Below are positions 60,435-64,000 of a stretch of DNA of 64,000 bases, in pieces (position 1 is the stretch's first letter; every line of letters starts with the position of its first letter). The DNA comes from Actinoplanes sp. TBRC 11911 (lineage in GTDB: Bacteria > Actinomycetota > Actinomycetes > Mycobacteriales > Micromonosporaceae), in contig NZ_JABBNC010000038.1 in assembly GCF_012933445.1 (NCBI RefSeq), positions 40,586-104,585 of the forward strand, read 5' to 3'. The notes beneath the pieces were generated by a model, which did not search any database, was not told where the DNA came from, and worked only from the letters and a program-made list of their open reading frames with translations. The position numbers were made by a program, and so were the translations under genes.

Positions 60435-62311
60435 GTGGAGACTCCGACGGCTATGGCGCCCAGCACGAGAGCGCCGGCGAAGAGGACCAGGGCGGCGCCC
60501 GGCAGAGCGATCCGGTGGGCGGCGTTGAGCAGGCCGCCGAGTCCGCTGGTCGTGGTGCCGGAGCCTTCCACGGCCGCGTCCACGACGTGCTCATCGGTGG
60601 CGGTGATCAGGTTTCCGAGCGCGCGCACCGGGCGCACGACCAAGCGGTCTTGAAGATTGTCCAGGTAGAACCCGTGCTCGAAGACGCGGCGGGCCGGGCC
60701 CAGGGCGAGGGCCGGATCGACGCCGGGCACCGCCGTCCAGAGCCACCACGCGGCGCCGGCCCCGGCCGCGAGCAGGACCAGGGGCAGCACGATCGCGACG
60801 TCGAGGTGCGGTTGGTCGAGCTCCAGCGCCGTACGGAAGCCGGGGGCGTATGCGGCGAAGCCGAGCAACGCGGCCGGAATCGTCAGCAGCAGGATCGGCC
60901 ACCGCATCAGGCCGGGCGGATCGTGCGGCTTCGCCGGACGGTGGTAGCGGGCGTCGTCGAAGCCGATCTCCCACTCCGGCCCGGCGCGCGACACCCCGAA
61001 GAAGGCCCGCAGCAGCAGCCTCGTGGCGTACCAGGCGGTGATCGAGACGGCGAACAGCGCGGACAGCCAGACCACCCAGCCCACCCAGATCGGGGCCGGT
61101 CCGCCGCCGCTCTCGGTGGCGTGCGCGGCCGCGGTCAGCACGTTCTCCTTGGACCAGAAACCGGCCAGCGGGGGCACGCCGGCCAGCGCGCCGAGACCGA
61201 TCACGAAGGACCAGAAGGTGACCGGCATCGACCGGCGCAGGCCGCCCATCCGGGACAGGTAATTGGTGCCGACCGTGTGGATCACCGCGCCCGCGGCGAG
61301 GAACAGCAGCGCCTTGAACGCGGCGTGGGTGAGCAGGTGGAACAGCGCGGCGGCGGGCGACCCGACGGCGAGCGCGCCGGTCATGTAGCCGATCTGGCTG
61401 ACCGTGGACCAGGCCAGGACGCGTTTCATGTCGTCCTGGGAGGTGGCGGACAGGGCGCCGAGCAGGATCGTGATCGCGGCGGCGACGCCCAGGACGGCCA
61501 GCGCGGTGGGCGACTGCTCGTAGAGGGGGTACAGGCGGAACACCACGTAGACCCCGGCCGCGACCATGGTCGCGGCGTGGATCAGGGCGGAGATCGGGGT
61601 GGGGCCGGCCATCGCGTCCGGCAGCCACGTGTGCAGCGGGAACTGGGCGCTCTTGCCGGCCACCCCGGCCAGGATCAGCAGCAGGGCGGCGGTGTGCGGC
61701 GGCTCGGTCAGCAGCACGCTGATCCGGGACGTGCCGGCGTCGATGATCAGCAGCGCGACGCCGAGCAGGAAGCCGACGTCGCCGACCCGGGTGACCAGGA
61801 AGGCCTTGACCGCGGCGGCGGGGGCCTCGGGCAGCCGGCGATCGTGGCCGATCAGCAGGTACGAGCAGGCGCCCATCACCTCCCAGCCGATCAGCACGCC
61901 GATCAGGTCACTCGAGGTGACGACCAGCAGCATCGCGCCGGTGAAGAGGCTGACCTGGGCGGCGTACGGGGCGTATCGCGGATCGTCGTTCAGGTAGGCC
62001 ACCGAGTAGATCTGCACGAACAGGGCGACCACGCCGACCGCGATCGCGATGTAGAGGGCCGCGACACCCGCCGAGAAGCCGTACGTGATGTCGATGCTGC
62101 CGAAACTCACCCAGTGTTGACTGAACTCCAGCGGCTTGTGCGCGAAGAGCAACAGCAGCAGGGTGACGAAGAGTGACGCCGCGGCGCCGAAAATGCCAAG
62201 AGCGGCAGCCGTACGCCTCGGCTCCCGATCCCCGGCCGGCAACAGTAAACCGACAAGACCGAGAAGCAGCGGTACGCCCGGGATCAGCAGCCCGGTCGCG
62301 CCGGTGCTCAC
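60431..62311 (-). CDS. nuoL: NADH-quinone oxidoreductase subunit L
   Basis: The 626-residue distal antiporter-like subunit has sixteen-odd membrane helices, including the amphipathic lateral helix near the C-terminus. The conserved GKSAQFPLHTWLPDAMAGPT segment is intact. It overlaps nuoK and nuoM by four bases each. Confidence 0.96.
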   Translation of the reverse strand: MSTGATGLLIPGVPLLLGLVGLLLPAGDREPRRTAAALGIFGAAASLFVTLLLLLFAHKPLEFSQHWVSFGSIDITYGFSAGVAALYIAIAVGVVALFVQIYSVAYLNDDPRYAPYAAQVSLFTGAMLLVVTSSDLIGVLIGWEVMGACSYLLIGHDRRLPEAPAAAVKAFLVTRVGDVGFLLGVALLIIDAGTSRISVLLTEPPHTAALLLILAGVAGKSAQFPLHTWLPDAMAGPTPISALIHAATMVAAGVYVVFRLYPLYEQSPTALAVLGVAAAITILLGALSATSQDDMKRVLAWSTVSQIGYMTGALAVGSPAAALFHLLTHAAFKALLFLAAGAVIHTVGTNYLSRMGGLRRSMPVTFWSFVIGLGALAGVPPLAGFWSKENVLTAAAHATESGGGPAPIWVGWVVWLSALFAVSITAWYATRLLLRAFFGVSRAGPEWEIGFDDARYHRPAKPHDPPGLMRWPILLLTIPAALLGFAAYAPGFRTALELDQPHLDVAIVLPLVLLAAGAGAAWWLWTAVPGVDPALALGPARRVFEHGFYLDNLQDRLVVRPVRALGNLITATDEHVVDAAVEGSGTTTSGLGGLLNAAHRIALPGAALVLFAGALVLGAIAVGVST

Positions 62312-62673
62312 GACGCCGCCTGTTCGGGGTCGTCCAGCGCGATCTCGTCGAGGACGACCGCGCGACGCAGCCGGTAGTACTGCAGCACGATGGCGAGGCC
62401 GACGCCCACCTCGGCCGCGGCCAGCACGATGATGAACAAGGCGAAGACCGCTCCGGCTCTCGGCTCCGGCGGGACGTTCGCCCAGGCCTCGGGCTGCACC
62501 CCGGCAAGAGTGTTGGTGACCGACGCGTCGGCCGCGACGAGGATCAGGTTGACGGCGTTCAGCATGAGCTCAACGGCCATGAGCACGAGGATCGCGTTCC
62601 GCCTGCGGAGGACGCCGTAGACACCGAGCCCGAAGAGCAGGGCGGCGATCACGTACGGGATGACCGCGTGCAT
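62308..62673 (-). CDS. nuoK: NADH-quinone oxidoreductase subunit K
   Basis: The 121-residue protein has three membrane helices. The two glutamates of the proton path are visible in LMAVELMLNAVNL and AAAEVGVGLAIVL. A polar tail of about 20 residues is added compared with E. coli (100 residues). The start shares one base with the nuoJ stop. Confidence 0.95.
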   Translation of the reverse strand: MHAVIPYVIAALLFGLGVYGVLRRRNAILVLMAVELMLNAVNLILVAADASVTNTLAGVQPEAWANVPPEPRAGAVFALFIIVLAAAEVGVGLAIVLQYYRLRRAVVLDEIALDDPEQAAS

Positions 62674-63827
62674 CAGGCACCCTCCGGCTCGTCGGTGTCC
62701 GGGGCGTCGGGGGTGGCGTTCGGGGCGGGCCGGTCGTCGGGGGTGGCGCTCGGGAGGGCGGGCCGCGCATCGGGGGTGGTGCTCCGGGCGAGCCGCCCGT
62801 CAGGGGTGGCGCTCGGGAGGGCGGGCCGGTCGTCGGAGCCGGCCGGGAGTGCGCTTTGCTCGCCAGTGCCTTCCGGCGTTCCCGCCGGGTTGCCGCCTGG
62901 TAGCCCGCTGGGGAGCGCACGTCCTCGCGCGGCATCACCCCGCCTCTCCCCCACGGATATTTCCGATTTATCGGGATTTTTGCGGGAGGGTGAAGCTTCG
63001 ATTGCTGGCTGGGCCGGGCCCGGGCGGCTGGTGCCCTCGATTACGCGGCTTGCCTGGGGATCTTGGGTGAGTGGCTCCTCGCCCAGCGCGGGGCGGCGGT
63101 CGCCGGCGCCGAAGATGATGTCTCGGGCGCGGTCCTTCAGGGGGTCGGGGGGCTCCTCGGTGGCGACCGCGCTGTCCGCGGCGGCACGGTCGGCCTCGGC
63201 CTGTTCGCGGACTCTGGCCTGGGCGGCGGCCTGCCGGGCGGCGATGCGTTGCAGGCGGGCCTTGACCTCATCGGTCTCGTCGACCGGGCCGGGGGGTGGC
63301 ACGGGCTCGCCCGCGGGTTGCGGTCCGGGGCGGGCGCCCAGGTCGGGGCGGGACAGGACGATCGCGCCGACCAGGGCGGCCAGCAGCAGGATCGAGATCA
63401 CCTCGAACGGCAGGACCCAAGCTCCGAAGAGCTGCTCGCCGACGCGGCGGGCGGTGCCGGGCGGCGGCAACTCGTATCTGGTCCACCGGAACGCGTCGAC
63501 CAGCAGGGCGGTCAGTCCGAAGCCCACTCCGGCCCCGATCAGGGCTGCCGGGCCGGCCGGGCGGTCGAGGTCGGCGGACGGGCCGATCGGTGCGCGGGTC
63601 AGCATCACCGCGAAGAGCAGCAGGACCACGACCGCGCCGACGTAGACGAGGACCTGCACCCAGGCGACCAGTTCGGCGCCGAGGACGAGGTAGAGGCCCG
63701 CGTTCGCGCCCAGGCTCACCACCAGGTAGAAGCCGGAGCGGACCAGGTGGTCGCTGGTGACGACGAGCGCGCCGGCGCCGACCGCGATGACGCCGAGGGC
63801 CAGCATCAACGCGTCCGCGACCGTCAC
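62673..63827 (-). CDS. nuoJ: NADH-quinone oxidoreductase subunit J with a long repetitive C-terminal tail
   Basis: The first 165 residues are a normal NuoJ with five helices (MTVADALMLALGVIAVGAGA, LVYVGAVVVLLLFAVMLTRA). About 215 further residues are hydrophilic. First comes a helical, charged section (EVKARLQRIAARQAAAQARV), then repeats rich in Pro, Asp and Thr (DDRPALPSATPD, with near copies). E. coli NuoJ has 184 residues. The tail is predicted to face the cytoplasm. The start is GTG 63827, overlapping the preceding gene as GTGA. Confidence 0.92.
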   Translation of the reverse strand: MTVADALMLALGVIAVGAGALVVTSDHLVRSGFYLVVSLGANAGLYLVLGAELVAWVQVLVYVGAVVVLLLFAVMLTRAPIGPSADLDRPAGPAALIGAGVGFGLTALLVDAFRWTRYELPPPGTARRVGEQLFGAWVLPFEVISILLLAALVGAIVLSRPDLGARPGPQPAGEPVPPPGPVDETDEVKARLQRIAARQAAAQARVREQAEADRAAADSAVATEEPPDPLKDRARDIIFGAGDRRPALGEEPLTQDPQASRVIEGTSRPGPAQPAIEASPSRKNPDKSEISVGERRGDAARGRALPSGLPGGNPAGTPEGTGEQSALPAGSDDRPALPSATPDGRLARSTTPDARPALPSATPDDRPAPNATPDAPDTDEPEGA

Positions 63828-64000
63828 CGGTCCCGCTCCGGCCCGTCGTCGGGGCTGGTCGAAGGGGCCGGCCGCGGCTCGGAGTCGGTGGACGGCGGCG
63901 CCTGGCGCGCGGAATCAGTGGTCGGAGGTGGGGCCTGACGCTCGGAATCGGTAGCCGGGCGCGGCGCCTCACGCTCGGAATCGGTAGCCGGGCGCGGCGC
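63824..64000 (-). CDS. nuoI: Partial gene, C-terminal repetitive tail (probably NuoI)
   Basis: The last 58 codons of a gene enter from the window edge. They encode a proline-rich repeat (APRPATDSERE twice, then degenerate copies) and end with DDGPERDR. The stop overlaps the nuoJ GTG start. By nuo operon order this should be the C-terminus of NuoI, the 4Fe-4S subunit, but the ferredoxin domain lies outside the window. Confidence 0.6.
   Translation of the reverse strand, partial: APRPATDSEREAPRPATDSERQAPPPTTDSARQAPPSTDSEPRPAPSTSPDDGPERDR

Overview
This is a GC-rich actinobacterial chromosome segment, most like the Micromonosporaceae (Actinoplanes/Micromonospora type). The evidence is the very high GC content, frequent GTG/TTG starts, the zinc-binding forms of several ribosomal proteins, three DUF1707 proteins, a TTG-started rpoB, and the thrT-metT-rpmG-hadAB-trpT-secE-nusG gene order also known from mycobacteria. 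Genus assignment is an inference. Almost all conserved genes lie on the minus strand, so transcription of the housekeeping part runs from high to low coordinates.

Layout: 1-1850 holds a partial methyltransferase, a membrane-anchored protein and truA. 1913-5622 is the alpha operon (infA-rpmJ-rpsM-rpsK-rpsD-rpoA-rplQ). 5851-6967 holds two DUF1707 membrane proteins. 7026-9935 is secY-adk-map. 10178-19778 is the S10/spc ribosomal superoperon from rpsJ to rplO. 20089-24442 is the str operon (rpsL-rpsG-fusA-tuf). 24860-25741 holds two small membrane proteins. 25812-33273 is rpoB-rpoC, and 33876-34859 is rplJ-rplL with an attenuator-like leader. 35270-36819 is an ABC transporter inserted between rplJ and rplA. 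36888-40235 is rpmG-hadA-hadB-tRNA(Trp)-secE-nusG-rplA, preceded by tRNA(Met) and tRNA(Thr). rplK (ribosomal protein L11), normally between nusG and rplA, is absent there and from the rest of the window.

40626-57480 is a variable region. It contains a GAF-GGDEF-EAL cyclic-di-GMP protein preceded by a tiny exported peptide gene, a small HTH protein, a sulfurtransferase, a YajQ protein, tRNA(Tyr), a three-repeat secreted surface protein, a MOSC protein, and a GNAT gene split by a frameshift. It also contains an LLM flavin oxidoreductase broken by an apparent template-switch mutation, an acetyltransferase, HtpX, an MFS transporter, a third DUF1707 protein, an unknown two-gene operon, a short GntR regulator, and two related inverted-repeat (MITE-like) elements. 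57499-64000 is the distal end of the nuo (respiratory complex I) operon, nuoI(tail)-J-K-L-M-N, in which NuoJ and NuoI carry long repetitive Pro/Asp-rich tails.

The core of the window is the transcription-translation apparatus: RNA polymerase subunits, ribosomal proteins, elongation factors, IF-1, NusG, SecE/SecY, methionine aminopeptidase and adenylate kinase. Overlapping start/stop codons (ATGA, GTGA, TGATG) tie most of these genes into translationally coupled operons. Recognisable sigma-70-type promoters lie before infA, rpsL, rpoB and rplJ. No CRISPR array, rRNA gene or intact insertion sequence was seen.
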